This document shows, in pieces, positions 21,689 through 32,100 of a DNA stretch of 64,000 nucleotides. This DNA comes from Mortierella alpina (lineage: Eukaryota > Mortierellomycota > Mortierellomycetes > Mortierellales > Mortierellaceae). The stretch spans positions 868,001 to 932,000 of the forward strand of contig JANATF010000012.1 in assembly GCA_029449245.1 (NCBI GenBank). Direction: 5' to 3'. The position numbers were made by a program, and so were the translations under genes. Each line of letters starts with the position of its first letter. Within the stretch, counting starts at the first letter, position 1. The notes beneath the pieces were generated by a model. It did not search any database. It was given only the letters and a program-made list of their open reading frames with translations, and had not been told where the DNA came from.

Positions 21689-23654
21689 ATGGTCGACCAT
21701 CAAAGCAGCTCCTCTCAGAGGCAGCAGCACCACCCGTCGCAGTCCCAGCACCACCTCCCTCACTTTCAAGTTCAGCATCGCCACTATAGCCACCAGGACA
21801 TCCACGGACCGCTGTCTGCTGGCGTGGTCGAGGGAGGCCATCGAGCCTTCCCGAGCTTCCACAGTAGCCCGTTCCATCACCCACTGCACTCATCGTCGTC
21901 GTCGTCCCACCCTTCTTTTTCAAGCGCTGCAATTCCACCACCGTCCTCATCCTCAGGAGCAAAGTCGAGCCTGTCCGTGTCCGACATCCTAGAGCGGTAT
22001 CAGGATGCCAACAAGGAGTTTATAATGTCCGTACTCAACGCAAAGGCCAAGGAGGACGAGGTATTTGACGAATGAAACACGCACAGTAGTGAGGGTCAGA
22101 CCTATGGATAATGCCACCGGCTTGCCGCACTGACATGTGGGTGGTATGTTTTTGTTCAATTGTCCGAATTCTGGTCTGTAGCGGCGGGCGGAGGAGGAGC
22201 GCTACAAGACCGAGCAGGTCAAGCTGCAGTCCAAGAAACTGGAACTCGAGCTAGCAACAGAGCGTCGCCGAGAATCGCCCCCAGCAGGTATGGAATAGCT
22301 CTCCGTTTCATCTTAAGGTAGCCATGCTGTACACCCGTATGACGAGGACACTCGACTTATGGCGCTCTGTCTCTGTTCCATTGCAACCGTTCTAATGATA
22401 GCGCGACCCTATCCTGCCCATCACTCCGAGCCGTCCTCGACTGGGCACTATCCATCATCGGGTTACTATGGCAGTGGCAGTGGCAGTGGGAGCAACTACC
22501 AGCCGTTCTCATCCTCCGATGGCGCTCGCTCACATCCAAGCGGCAGCAGTTCCAAACATGTGCACCATGATCATGTCGTGCATACACCGCAGGAGCCTCA
22601 GGACCACGCCCAGTCATCTCACCAGGGGTCCAAGCACGCGCACACAGACCAACATGCAATGCAACCCAGCCCGCAAAGTCGACCGCCTTTTCTCAAAATC
22701 AATACAGCCGTGCGACATTATCAACCTCAGCCTCACTCATCTCAAAGACTGCCGCCGTCACCCCACTCAACTCTCCCGCCATTGCCGTCAACCAACCCTC
22801 TGCCCAAAAACTCGACTCGTCCTTATGGTTTGCCCTCGCTCGCCACGTCTGCCCAGTCGTCGCCAGCGGCTGCTATTGATTACCAATCCCATATACCTCC
22901 TCCATTGACACCCAAGGAGGAACACGTCTCGCCAACGTCTGCGCTTTCGCCAACAACTCCTCTGAACAGCAAACGAAAGTCTGTCAACCACGATGCTGTC
23001 ATGGATGCAGTTCGCGCCAAGGTGATGCGGAATGCTGCAGGGCATAGTCATCAGAAAAGGGCTGCTGCAGCAGAAGCGGAGCGAGAGTTGGCACCCCAGA
23101 GCGGTCGACGCAAGACCCATCACGGTGTTGCCTCGCCCGATACACCAAGGAGGACCCTGGAAAGCAACCCGATCACTTCTCCGGGGATAGAATCGAGACA
23201 GGAAGAAAGGCGCGATGGAAGAACCGACACCAGTGGACTTTCGTCCTTGCGCGAGGAAGAAGCCTCACCTCGATCGCCTTCGTCTGGGAACACGGAGAAT
23301 GGGCACGGCAGCAACCGATCACGATCTTCTTCTCCTCTCCTACCAGGAAAGCCTCGCCGCGAGATGAGCAAATCTTCCCAGCACTCTCAGTCCGCTGCTG
23401 CCCCTGCCGCCGCCGCCGTCGTCAAACATGAGGCGGATGAAGATTCGAGAGAGGCGGCTCAAGAAACGGAACAACGACGACCAGATCGTCATGCTGACAG
23501 TGGAGGTAAATGGACCTCAGAGATTTGAAAGAAAGAAAGGCGTTTTCAGTGCGCTGTTGAAGTTTTTTTTTCTTTTTTTTTTTTTTTACTTCGTTTGTCA
23601 GTGGAAGACTAAACAACATCCTCTTTTGCCTTGTCTGTAGTCGCCGTTCGATAG
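21689..23654 (+). CDS. Conserved-looking coiled-coil protein of unknown function (4 exons, 531 aa)
   Basis: Exons 21689..22060, 22182..22287, 22402..23505, 23641..23654; the sum is 1596 nt. The last exon adds only VAVR and a stop after an intron with a T-rich tract; reading on without splicing would end at 23528 instead. Residues 1-98 are His/Ser/Gln-rich. The part that looks conserved is at about 100-158: SDILERYQDANKEFIMSVLN runs through the exon junction into RRAEEERYKTEQVKLQSKKL, a highly charged helix. The rest is disordered and Ser/Pro-rich, with basic clusters (SKRKS; a second near AVMDAVRAKVMRNAAGHSHQ) that could be nuclear signals. A regulator of transcription is possible, but no DNA-binding domain is visible. 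Confidence 0.7.
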
Positions 23655-23806
23655 CACCATGGTCGTTCGCCGCTCTGGGAACACAATGCAACTTCTTTTG
23701 CAACTTTTTAATTGCATCGTCGGACATACACAGTTTTGAAGCCCATCCCCCCCACCGCATTCTTAATATAATCATTCAGAAGCAACATTTAATGTGGAGC
23801 ATGCTT

Positions 23807-26482
23807 TTATGACCTGGACGAAGAAGAAGAGGATGCTGCTTTGAACTGCTCATCCCTGACAGTCTGTGCGTACGTTGTACGGTTAGAATAGGATCGATAC
23901 CATCGCTCGAAATCCTTGAGATCGATTTGTGTGGGCCGATCCTCGGCCAATGTCCAAGTCGATCCCGCCATGGCACTCCGGGTGTAAAGCTCGGTGATAT
24001 CGCCTCCCATCTCACGCTTGGCTCTCGCAATTGCATCCTCCTGCTTCTCCATGCCTCCAGTCTTCATTTGACTGTCTATCAGGGCGTGTGCACCTGCAGT
24101 TTCTTTCGGTGCTGTCAGGGATAGAAGGGTCTCATCCGATGGACTATTCTTGTCCAAGGATTGCGTCTTGGTCACCCTCTCCAGCATGTCAATCAACCCA
24201 CGCGTCCGGCCCATCATGTGGATCAGCTTGGCCAGCTCCGCTTTGACCACGTTATCCTGCTTCTGATCCTCCTCCATCGCCTGACACACCCAGCTGACGA
24301 CAATGGCGCTCATTTTAGGTGTGGGCTTCAGAACATAATAGTCCAGCAATGCTCGGAGAGCCACTGCAGCCCCTGCAAAGTCGTCGTGGGAAAGGAAGGC
24401 ACGAAGGATATTCGAGTAGAGGGATTGGGTGGGTCGGATACCGACAATAATCATATCTCTGAAGAGACTCCGTGGGTCCAGGGACGTGGTGTTGGAGACG
24501 GCGTTCTCGAACTGGTACCGTTTCCGATCCAAGGGTGGACAGAGCTGAGTTTGAGTTCCTGCGAATGACGTCCCATCGGTGGTGATTTCGCCCACCTGCC
24601 CATCCCTGTTCTCCAAGGTTATGGCCCTTTGTTCAGAATAAGGTATTGGGCGGCCAATGGGTTCTGCGATCTTGAGCAGGAACCCAGTATCTTCCATAGA
24701 AGAACCGCTGCCCTTGAGTCCCTCTCCACCTTCCAAAAGAGCCTTGTCTTGATGAAAGACAGCGTTGAACATGCAGGAAAATGAGAAGTGATCCAAACCG
24801 ATCGCTCGATCCTGAAACATTGTTCTGTAGAGTTGTAGACAACGCCGATTCATCCGCGCCTGCTCATACGCCAGCAGTAAAGAGTTGCAAACCACCAGGT
24901 CGGGTTCGATGTGGTCTTGGAGCATTTGCCGGAAGAGAGCCTCGGTCTCTCGAGGCATCCGCTGGAGGGTATAAGACCGCATGAGCAGCTTGAACGAGAC
25001 CTGATCAGGACGGACACCGACTTGCCTCATGTGCTGAAACCAACTGACAGCCTTGTCCATCTCCTGTTGACGGACATAGCAATGCAGAATGGTGTTGTAT
25101 TCCTTGGTGCCGAGTAAGAATCCTTGTTGCTGCATCAACTGGTGGATCAAGATAGCCCCCTCGGCATCACCTTTTTTCGCGAAATCAACCAGTATCGAGT
25201 CGAGGATGCGCTTGTCAAAGACGGGTTTGTCGCTCCGTGTGCTTCTGTCGTGTATTGTCCGCAGAAGCGCTGCTCGCTCCTCTGGAGACTGAATCTTTGC
25301 TACCGCCAGGCTTAGCATCAGATTCAACGAATCAATGTTGGGCTCGGTCCCGAGTTGAGGCATTGCGTCATACACTGTCTGGGCAAAGTCGCTGTCCTGC
25401 ACACGAACACAGGCTCTCAGGATCCCGTTCAGGGTGGCTGGGTCATCCAATGCGCCGGCTTGCAATAGCTCTTGCCAGAACATGGTGGTCTCTGTCCTGC
25501 GGCCAGTTAGCAGACACTGCTGGGTCATGTAACCTAGCGTGAACGCGCTGGCTCTGACATTGTACATCGCTTTAGCATCCTGAATAGCTTCTATGGCCTT
25601 GTCCAGTCGCTCCAGTCCTCCCCAGGCCCGGACGGCATGGTTGAGGAGAATAGGGTCGAGCTTGATGTTGGATTTGACCGATTTTTCCAGCTCCTGCAGT
25701 GTCTCCTCATATCGCTCAGATCGGTTTAAAGCCGACACAAGGTCACTGAGGTCCCATCTCGTGAGATCCCCCTTTGTTGATCGTTTGTCGTCGATCACAG
25801 TGACAATTCGAGCGGCCCATGTCTGCTCGCGTGCCTGCTGGTCCCAACTGTAGCTGTTCTTCTGGAACGGGGACTGTGAGGAGGATGGGGCATTCTTGAA
25901 ATGGACGACCAGAAGCCGGAGGATGTCGGATGACAAGAGTTCGAGGCCTTCCCGATCCTTGCGAAGGTCCTGGTAGGCTGCCCACATCGATTCCGGGTCC
26001 TGTGTGTTCTGCAGTGCAGCATGGAGTCCCCTGAAGAGCTCTAGACGCTTGGGTCCGTAGGCACCACTGGTAACGCGATTGAACTCGCCAGGTTGAAGTT
26101 CTGTGAGGTGTTTGAGAAGTCGACGTGTTTCCTTGGTAGTTGGCTGGGTATTTTCTTTTGGAAGGAGATGGCTCTGTGCTCTCCTGTCTTGACGGATAGT
26201 TTTCCGACGGGCTCGGGTATGGGGTTGAGATATACTGGAAGTAGCGTCTGTGCTCTTTGCTGTGTTCTTTGCGGTGCTCTTTGCACTACCAGGGTTTGAA
26301 TTCGGCGTTGCGGTGTGAGGCCCCGTGGAGAAGAATGCGCGGATCCAAGAAAGGACCGGGTCGCGAGGGGTTGACCTGCGAAGAGAACATGGACATGGTA
26401 GAGGCGAGGTTGCATTCCTGAAGGTGCCTCTGGCGTTGCTTCCGCGCGCTGCGTGGGACAGAATCCGACTCCCGCGAAGCAT
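23807..26482 (-). CDS. Mitochondrial pentatricopeptide repeat (PPR) protein (single exon, 891 aa)
   Basis: PPR proteins bind organelle RNA through stacked helix pairs and control mitochondrial RNA processing or translation. The start at 26482 is chosen because it opens an Arg/Ser-rich presequence (MLRGSRILSHAARGS...) with a likely cleavage region around WIRAFFSTG. The frame is open a further 52 codons upstream, but that extension reads as promoter DNA and not as a targeting sequence. Typical 35-residue motifs occur in the middle, for example EYNTILHCYVRQQEMDKAVSW followed by a GVRPD linker (about residue 460) and the next unit ending HIEPDLVVCNSLLLAYEQ. A later unit near 690-760 has LYSNILRAFLSHDDFAGAAV. 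It is intronless, unlike most genes in the window, and divergent from another PPR gene with only 190 bp between starts. The target RNA is unknown. Confidence 0.87.
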   Translation of the reverse strand: MLRGSRILSHAARGSNARGTFRNATSPLPCPCSLRRSTPRDPVLSWIRAFFSTGPHTATPNSNPGSAKSTAKNTAKSTDATSSISQPHTRARRKTIRQDRRAQSHLLPKENTQPTTKETRRLLKHLTELQPGEFNRVTSGAYGPKRLELFRGLHAALQNTQDPESMWAAYQDLRKDREGLELLSSDILRLLVVHFKNAPSSSQSPFQKNSYSWDQQAREQTWAARIVTVIDDKRSTKGDLTRWDLSDLVSALNRSERYEETLQELEKSVKSNIKLDPILLNHAVRAWGGLERLDKAIEAIQDAKAMYNVRASAFTLGYMTQQCLLTGRRTETTMFWQELLQAGALDDPATLNGILRACVRVQDSDFAQTVYDAMPQLGTEPNIDSLNLMLSLAVAKIQSPEERAALLRTIHDRSTRSDKPVFDKRILDSILVDFAKKGDAEGAILIHQLMQQQGFLLGTKEYNTILHCYVRQQEMDKAVSWFQHMRQVGVRPDQVSFKLLMRSYTLQRMPRETEALFRQMLQDHIEPDLVVCNSLLLAYEQARMNRRCLQLYRTMFQDRAIGLDHFSFSCMFNAVFHQDKALLEGGEGLKGSGSSMEDTGFLLKIAEPIGRPIPYSEQRAITLENRDGQVGEITTDGTSFAGTQTQLCPPLDRKRYQFENAVSNTTSLDPRSLFRDMIIVGIRPTQSLYSNILRAFLSHDDFAGAAVALRALLDYYVLKPTPKMSAIVVSWVCQAMEEDQKQDNVVKAELAKLIHMMGRTRGLIDMLERVTKTQSLDKNSPSDETLLSLTAPKETAGAHALIDSQMKTGGMEKQEDAIARAKREMGGDITELYTRSAMAGSTWTLAEDRPTQIDLKDFERWYRSYSNRTTYAQTVRDEQFKAASSSSSSRS

Positions 26483-26672
26483 GTGGTCGTGAAGTGACTG
26501 AAGGTTTGCAGGAAAGAGTGAAAAAGGAAAGAAACAGAAGAGCACCAAACGAGCGACGATGGCCGAGATCACGTGCAGGGCGAATGGCCCACAAAAAAAG
26601 GGCCATGAATAGATCACTGATCTGATCACAAAACACATTCAACTCGCTCTCCATTGCACTCTCACTGTCGTC
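26483..26672. promoter_or_regulatory. 190-bp bidirectional promoter between two PPR genes
   Basis: The whole region between the two start codons is 190 bp, so the two promoters overlap. It contains CACGTG-like sequence (ATCACGTGCAG at 26568-26578, an E-box core) and a GATCACTGATCTGATCA cluster at 26612-26628. The function of these sites is an inference. Confidence 0.5.
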
Positions 26673-28610
26673 ATGATCACCCGGTGCCGCTTTGCCCGGA
26701 ATGTCCTCAACTCACAGACTCGCTCCTCCCTCATAGTCCCCCGACAACCGCCACGGCATCCACTCCACCCCTCAGCCTGCATTGGCTCCGTCCCGGCGCA
26801 CAGCTGTGTCGTACCGTCTGCAGGCACCAGGACTGTGGGCTCGCGGGGAATCATCACCGGAACGTACCCTTCCATTCCACTCAACCGATTCAACACAAAA
26901 CTTATATCGCTTGTGAAGGTCCAACAATCGTGTTTGCCCATCTTTGACAAATGCCGAGAGATCCTCGAGTCCAACCTCAAGCCAGACTTGACCACCTACG
27001 AAGTCCTTCTCCAGGCACACGAGCGGAACAATGACCTCGAGGCTATCATGAATACACTGGAAGAAATGCACCTAGTCGATATTACCCCTAATATCTCGTC
27101 ATTTAACGTTGCTCTCAGAGTAAGGATCCTTGTCCCAGGCTATGCAAAAAGGTCATCTGCATGCGCGGGTTGTCCTCTTTCAAAACTAAACCCTTGTTTT
27201 TTGTCTCCTAGGCGGCTGCAACAAACGGGCACACTGTTATGTTGGAGCGGATAACGGCCATGACGCGGAGTGCAGGACTGGAGCTGAACGTGCAGTCTTA
27301 TGAGATTATTATTCAAGGACTGTGTGCGAATCAGGAGCTGGAGCATGCGCTGGATCTTCTCGGAGACATGACCGTTTCAGTGGATGAAAATGGACAGCCG
27401 GATGAAAACGGTCGGCCCTCGATCGCTGTGCGCCCGTCATTATCGTGCTTTACACCAGTCATCCAGCTCGCGCAAACATTGCACGAGTCAGAGACAGCCT
27501 ACCTGGTTCTCAAGATGGCTGAGGTTCAGGCTGGACTCTCCAGAATCCCTGCTGTTGTGTACACGGACCTGATGGCCAGGGCAGCCGAGGACTATGTGGT
27601 AAGGCAACACTTGAGGATACATTACCCTGAAGTAGAATCAACTTGATATTTTTTTTTCGTAACTGACGACACTAATGGCTATGGTGATCACGCTTGTCTA
27701 GTTGAATGCGGTCGAATACTGCTGGCGAAAGGGAGTCAAGGAACTTGGCGCGTGCCCGGATGAGGGGACGTGCATGTTAATTCTTCACTGTGCTGGACAA
27801 GGAAAGGCGCCACGACTGTCTGCAGAAGTCATCCAGTATATGGGAGAGAACGGCATGGAGTTTCATGAGTACCATTTCGCACCTTTGCTCCAGGCTTTCT
27901 CTCTCGCCAAAAAGTTCAAGTCTGCGTTCAATGTTCTATCGATCATGAGGACGTCTAGAATGAAGCCCACCATTTTGACAGCGACAAGTCTTCTCAAGGT
28001 GCTGGATGAACCTGGAAATATCGAGGAGGCATACGTCTGCATGAGGGAGATGCATAAGGAAGGAAAGGCTGTGGATGTGGTCGCGTTCAATGTCCTGGTG
28101 GAGGCCTGTGGGCGAATGAAGGACCTGACACGGGCCATGTCCATCTTCGAGTCAGCCCCCGTGCTTGGGGTGCAGCCAGATACTGACTCTTACAACGCTT
28201 TGCTGACGGGTTGCATCACGGACCGGAATATGGCAGAGGGCAAGAATGTGATCACGTTGATGCAGGCTGCTGGCGTCGACCCGAACGTGGATACGTACCA
28301 GTCGCTCATCTCGCTCTGCCTGACGCAGATCAACTATGAGGACGCGTTCATGTATCTGGAGGAGATGAAGAGCCACAATGTCATCCCCTCAGAGCCCATC
28401 TATACCAGTCTGGTGCGCAAGCTTGCCCGCGAGAACGACCCGCGCATCCAGTATGCAGTGGAGGAGATGGAGTCGTTTGGGTATGTGGTAGGGCCCAAGC
28501 TCCGGGAGTATATTGACACGGGTGGACTGAGCAACCTGGAAGAGTCGGAGCGCAGGAAGCAGATCCGACATGCGCAACGTAGACGCAGCAGTGCTACTAG
28601 ACACTACTAG
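26673..28610 (+). CDS. Mitochondrial pentatricopeptide repeat (PPR) protein (3 exons, 580 aa)
   Basis: Exons 26673..27119, 27212..27598, 27702..28610; all junctions are in phase 0 and the sum is 1743 nt. The first ~60 residues are basic with no acidic residues (MITRCRFARNVLNSQTRSSL...), as expected for a mitochondrial presequence. PPR units start near residue 105 (DLTTYEVLLQAHERNNDLEA, then DITPNISSFNVALR) and continue through ELNVQSYEIIIQGLC (about 180). A dense C-terminal group follows (about 360-530), including DVVAFNVLVEACGRMKDLTR, QPDTDSYNALLTG and DPNVDTYQSLISLC. A basic tail ends the protein. The role is presumably in mitochondrial gene expression; a specific yeast counterpart is not assigned. 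Confidence 0.87.
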
Positions 28611-29199
28611 ATGACTAGCACCGCTGCATTAAATGAAAAAAAAGAAAGCTTGTGCTCCTGAACTCGGGCTCCCTTGGTATCTCGAGTGTAAGAGGTCGGC
28701 CCCATGCTCACTAGCAAGCGCAGCGGGACTGCTTATTCCCACCCAGCCTTTTTTCTCTTTTAGAGTTCGCCTCCACTGACCATGCAGTTGCTCGTCGTTT
28801 TCTTTTCCCTCTCCCATTCTTTGCCTCATTCGACATTCCCCGTCTCTTGACTCCTCTGCAGTGCTCGGCTACCCAACTGCCATCACCCGTCCTCCGCCGT
28901 CCTAGCGTGCCTGCCACTCGCCTCCTTCCTCTCTCTCCTACTCCTGCACCCGCACAGCGCCTCGCTTGGCTGTTCCTGCTCCTGCTTCTGCTCCTTCCGC
29001 GGCAACGGACCACGAGACCGCTCTCCTTCGCTCTTCCATCACAACCCGTCGCCCATCACTCGAACGCAGCTTTCTATTATCTTTATCTTCTTTTTCTACT
29101 TTACTTCTTTATTTTTTTGGCTTCTCCGATTTCATCTTGACGCCCATCACCCGTCCAGTCGCGCAATCACAAGAGTCGCAGCATCGCTCAACAGCCAGC
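28611..29199 (+). promoter_or_regulatory. Promoter and leader region of ATG2
   Basis: 589 bp without a gene. The DNA is pyrimidine-rich on the plus strand (CTCTTTT, CCTCTGCAG, TCTTTTTCTACTTTACTTC), matching other leaders in this window. A TTTATTTTTTTGG tract lies about 90 bp before the ATG at 29200. No TATA box stands out. Confidence 0.45.
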
Positions 29200-32100
29200 A
29201 TGAGGGCCTGGAGCCTCGGCAACCTCTTCTCGTCGTTGGCCGTTCCTGCAGGACTTCAGAAGCGCCTCGTGAGTTTCCTGCTGCAACGGGCCATCGGCCA
29301 CTTTCTGGAGGACCACCTGGACCTGGAAAAGCTTGATATCGAACTGTCAAACGGAATCGTACACCTGACCGACCTCAAGCTCAACACAAGAGTAAGCCAA
29401 AGCGTCCTTTCTCTTCTTTTTTGGGCGTGCGCTGTCACTCCTGCTGCACTCCACATTCACACACACACGCATACATACACGCTCCTCGACACGCATGGGT
29501 CCCTCAAACATACACACTGCGAGTGCATAATTTTTGTCCGTCTGAGGGTGTCACGCATAAAAAAAAAGAAAAAGTCTCGATCCATGGGCGCAGTATGGCA
29601 ATTTTCTGTGGCGGATCGTTCATGCCTCGCGGTGGCAAAAGGGGGTTTTCAGCCGCTCGACTTGTCTACTGCACTGTCCAGCAAATTTAGGATGTCGGCC
29701 ACTGGAGGCATTCCACATCGTGCTTTAACTTGTTTCACCAGTGGGGGAACGGCCGGGTGGCCTTTACGCATGCAGGATAGACAGCTTGGCGCGTATTGAA
29801 ACATTTGCCGAACGAGCATTTTCTACCCCTACCCCTCCATTCAGCTTGGGTTTGTAAATGCATCAGACATATCTAACGTCGTCCACGCTCGTAACTGTAC
29901 TAGGTCTTGAATGAACTGGTGGCTGGAACTCCTCTGGCCGTCACCCAGGGCCGTATTGGATCCATCACAGCAACAATCCCCTGGCGGAATCTCTGGAACG
30001 GCCAGTGCGTGCTGGAAATCGATGGCATAGACATCACTCTCGCGCCAGTGAAAGCGCAGACCAACCATGAGCATGGGTCGGAGGAGCAAATCTTGTCTTC
30101 GTCCGTCGACCTTGCAAGTGACTTTCTCCATCAGCGGAGTTTGGGCAAGGACGAGGAGACTGCACTTCAGGAATCACTGTTGCAGACCTTCCAAACACAG
30201 GCTACACAATCACCGTCGGGATTCCCGGGCGACTTCAATGCACGGCCCGCTTCCAACACGTCATCGTCAGCATCTGCAGGAACTGCGGAACACGAGGGTG
30301 GCGAAGCAGCCGACGGCGAGGGCGTTCAGTTTGTCGCCAAGCTGATCGAAAAACTCATGGCAAGGATCCAAATCATATGCAAGGGCACCACCATTCGACT
30401 TCGACACTCCTCGAGCCTTCCATTGACCAAGGCCCACAGCGAGAACACGACTTATCCACGACAGCCCTTGGATTATGAGATGGAAATTCGGTTACCATTT
30501 ATCGCTTACCGGGACGAAACTCCAGGCTGGGATCAGTCTGCAGCGGGAATGGGCTCCTCTAGCTTTGGATCGACATCGTCAGGAAACGGCTCCGATTCTG
30601 CTGCGGCGTCGACGCTATTGGAAGAGTCTATTGCTCCCAGTGTAATTTGGCAGGATAATCCCGAGTCCATCAAGACGGTTGTTTTCAAAGGATTTTCAGT
30701 CTGGATCAGGCAAATAGGAGACGCCGAAGCGGTCGTGGAGCAATCTGAGAAATCTGAGCAGATGGTGGACGAGATCCCACCCGTGTCAACTGACGAAAAT
30801 GATATGTCGGACTCGGATGCGGATGTCTTTACGGATGCTCAAGAGTCCTTTTCGCATTCCATGATGGCATCGCATATTTCCGGCAGTCGATCATTAGGTC
30901 CGCGCATGGCTCCAGCGAAACCTGCGCCATCTCCCACACCAGTGCTAGTGCCTATACCAGCAGTTAAGCACCAGGATATGCGACTAGAGCTATATGCGGC
31001 CGAGATTCTATCAACGCTTCAGCATAAAAATCGGGTCAAGGTCAACATCCGGAAGAATGCGACCGCAGCCCCAGGATCTGCCCCATCTCAAGGGCCATTG
31101 TCAAGCAGATCGCTCCTGGACATCGACTTTCATCTCCGTTCCATTTTCATCGCCCTTGCACCAAACCAGATCGCATTTATACTGGAGATCCTAGCCATGA
31201 TGGACAACCCGCCGCCTATGGACACCAGTCCATCCCGAGTTCAGCGAACCCATGCAGCAGACCAGCCCGGCCTTGGAGCTGCCAGTCAGAACATGGCTGA
31301 CCATCTCGGTAATGAAAGAGACAGCAGCCCACTTGGGAATGCTCTAGAGCCACCGACACTTTCAGAGCCATTTCTGGGTACCCAGCCCATTCAGCGCAAG
31401 AGATCTTTGTCGCCCCGACGCGGACTATCCATGGATCCGCTGCGAGCGTCCCAAAACCGTAGCCCTGGGAATCGACCACACGATCTTGACCCGTATTCTG
31501 AGGTCAGAGGCGCGGGCGCTGGAGATACATCGTCAACCCCAGCAGTGTTCTTGGACTCTTCACGGTTTCTGAGCGGTTCAAAATATGGAGAAAGCAGGCC
31601 GTCCTCGTCCAGCACAGAAGCAGCAGGCGCTTCTCAGCCCCTTTCTATCAAGATGAAGGCGCGGATCTCAACACTACAGATGTTTGTCCTTTTCCAGGAT
31701 CCGGAATCTCAGTGCCACATCCCGACAGAGGCTGGCTTTTTCAAACGCCCACAGCCCGAGGTCTTGAGGGTTGGCCATTTGAAAGTGGAGCTGGATAGCA
31801 TGGTGCTTCGGTACCAGCAATGGGCTGGAACGAGTTCTGGCGGAGGCAGCGGACCTAAATCTGGCAAACCCAATAAGGGTCAAATCGACTTTACGCTCAG
31901 TAACTTCACAGTATCGGAATGGATTGGTGCAGTCCCTAGGCACTTTGACCAGGAGTCGTGGAAGAACGCCGATCAATTCCGAGTACCACCTAGAAAGCAA
32001 TATATACCCCTTGTCGAATTTGATGCAGATCAAGAGACACTTCTCAAGACATCTCCGACATCCAAGTTCGCTACGATCCAAGTCCCTGATCGCTATCTCA

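Noticed and set aside
23506-23528. Ending the unknown gene at 23528 without splicing
   Set aside because: A canonical donor at 23506 and a T-rich tract with acceptor at 23640 give a clean in-frame end; the unspliced end stays a minor alternative.
26483-26638. A 52-codon N-terminal extension of the left PPR protein
   Set aside because: It lacks presequence character, lies in the 190-bp divergent promoter, and the ATG at 26482 starts a good mitochondrial presequence.
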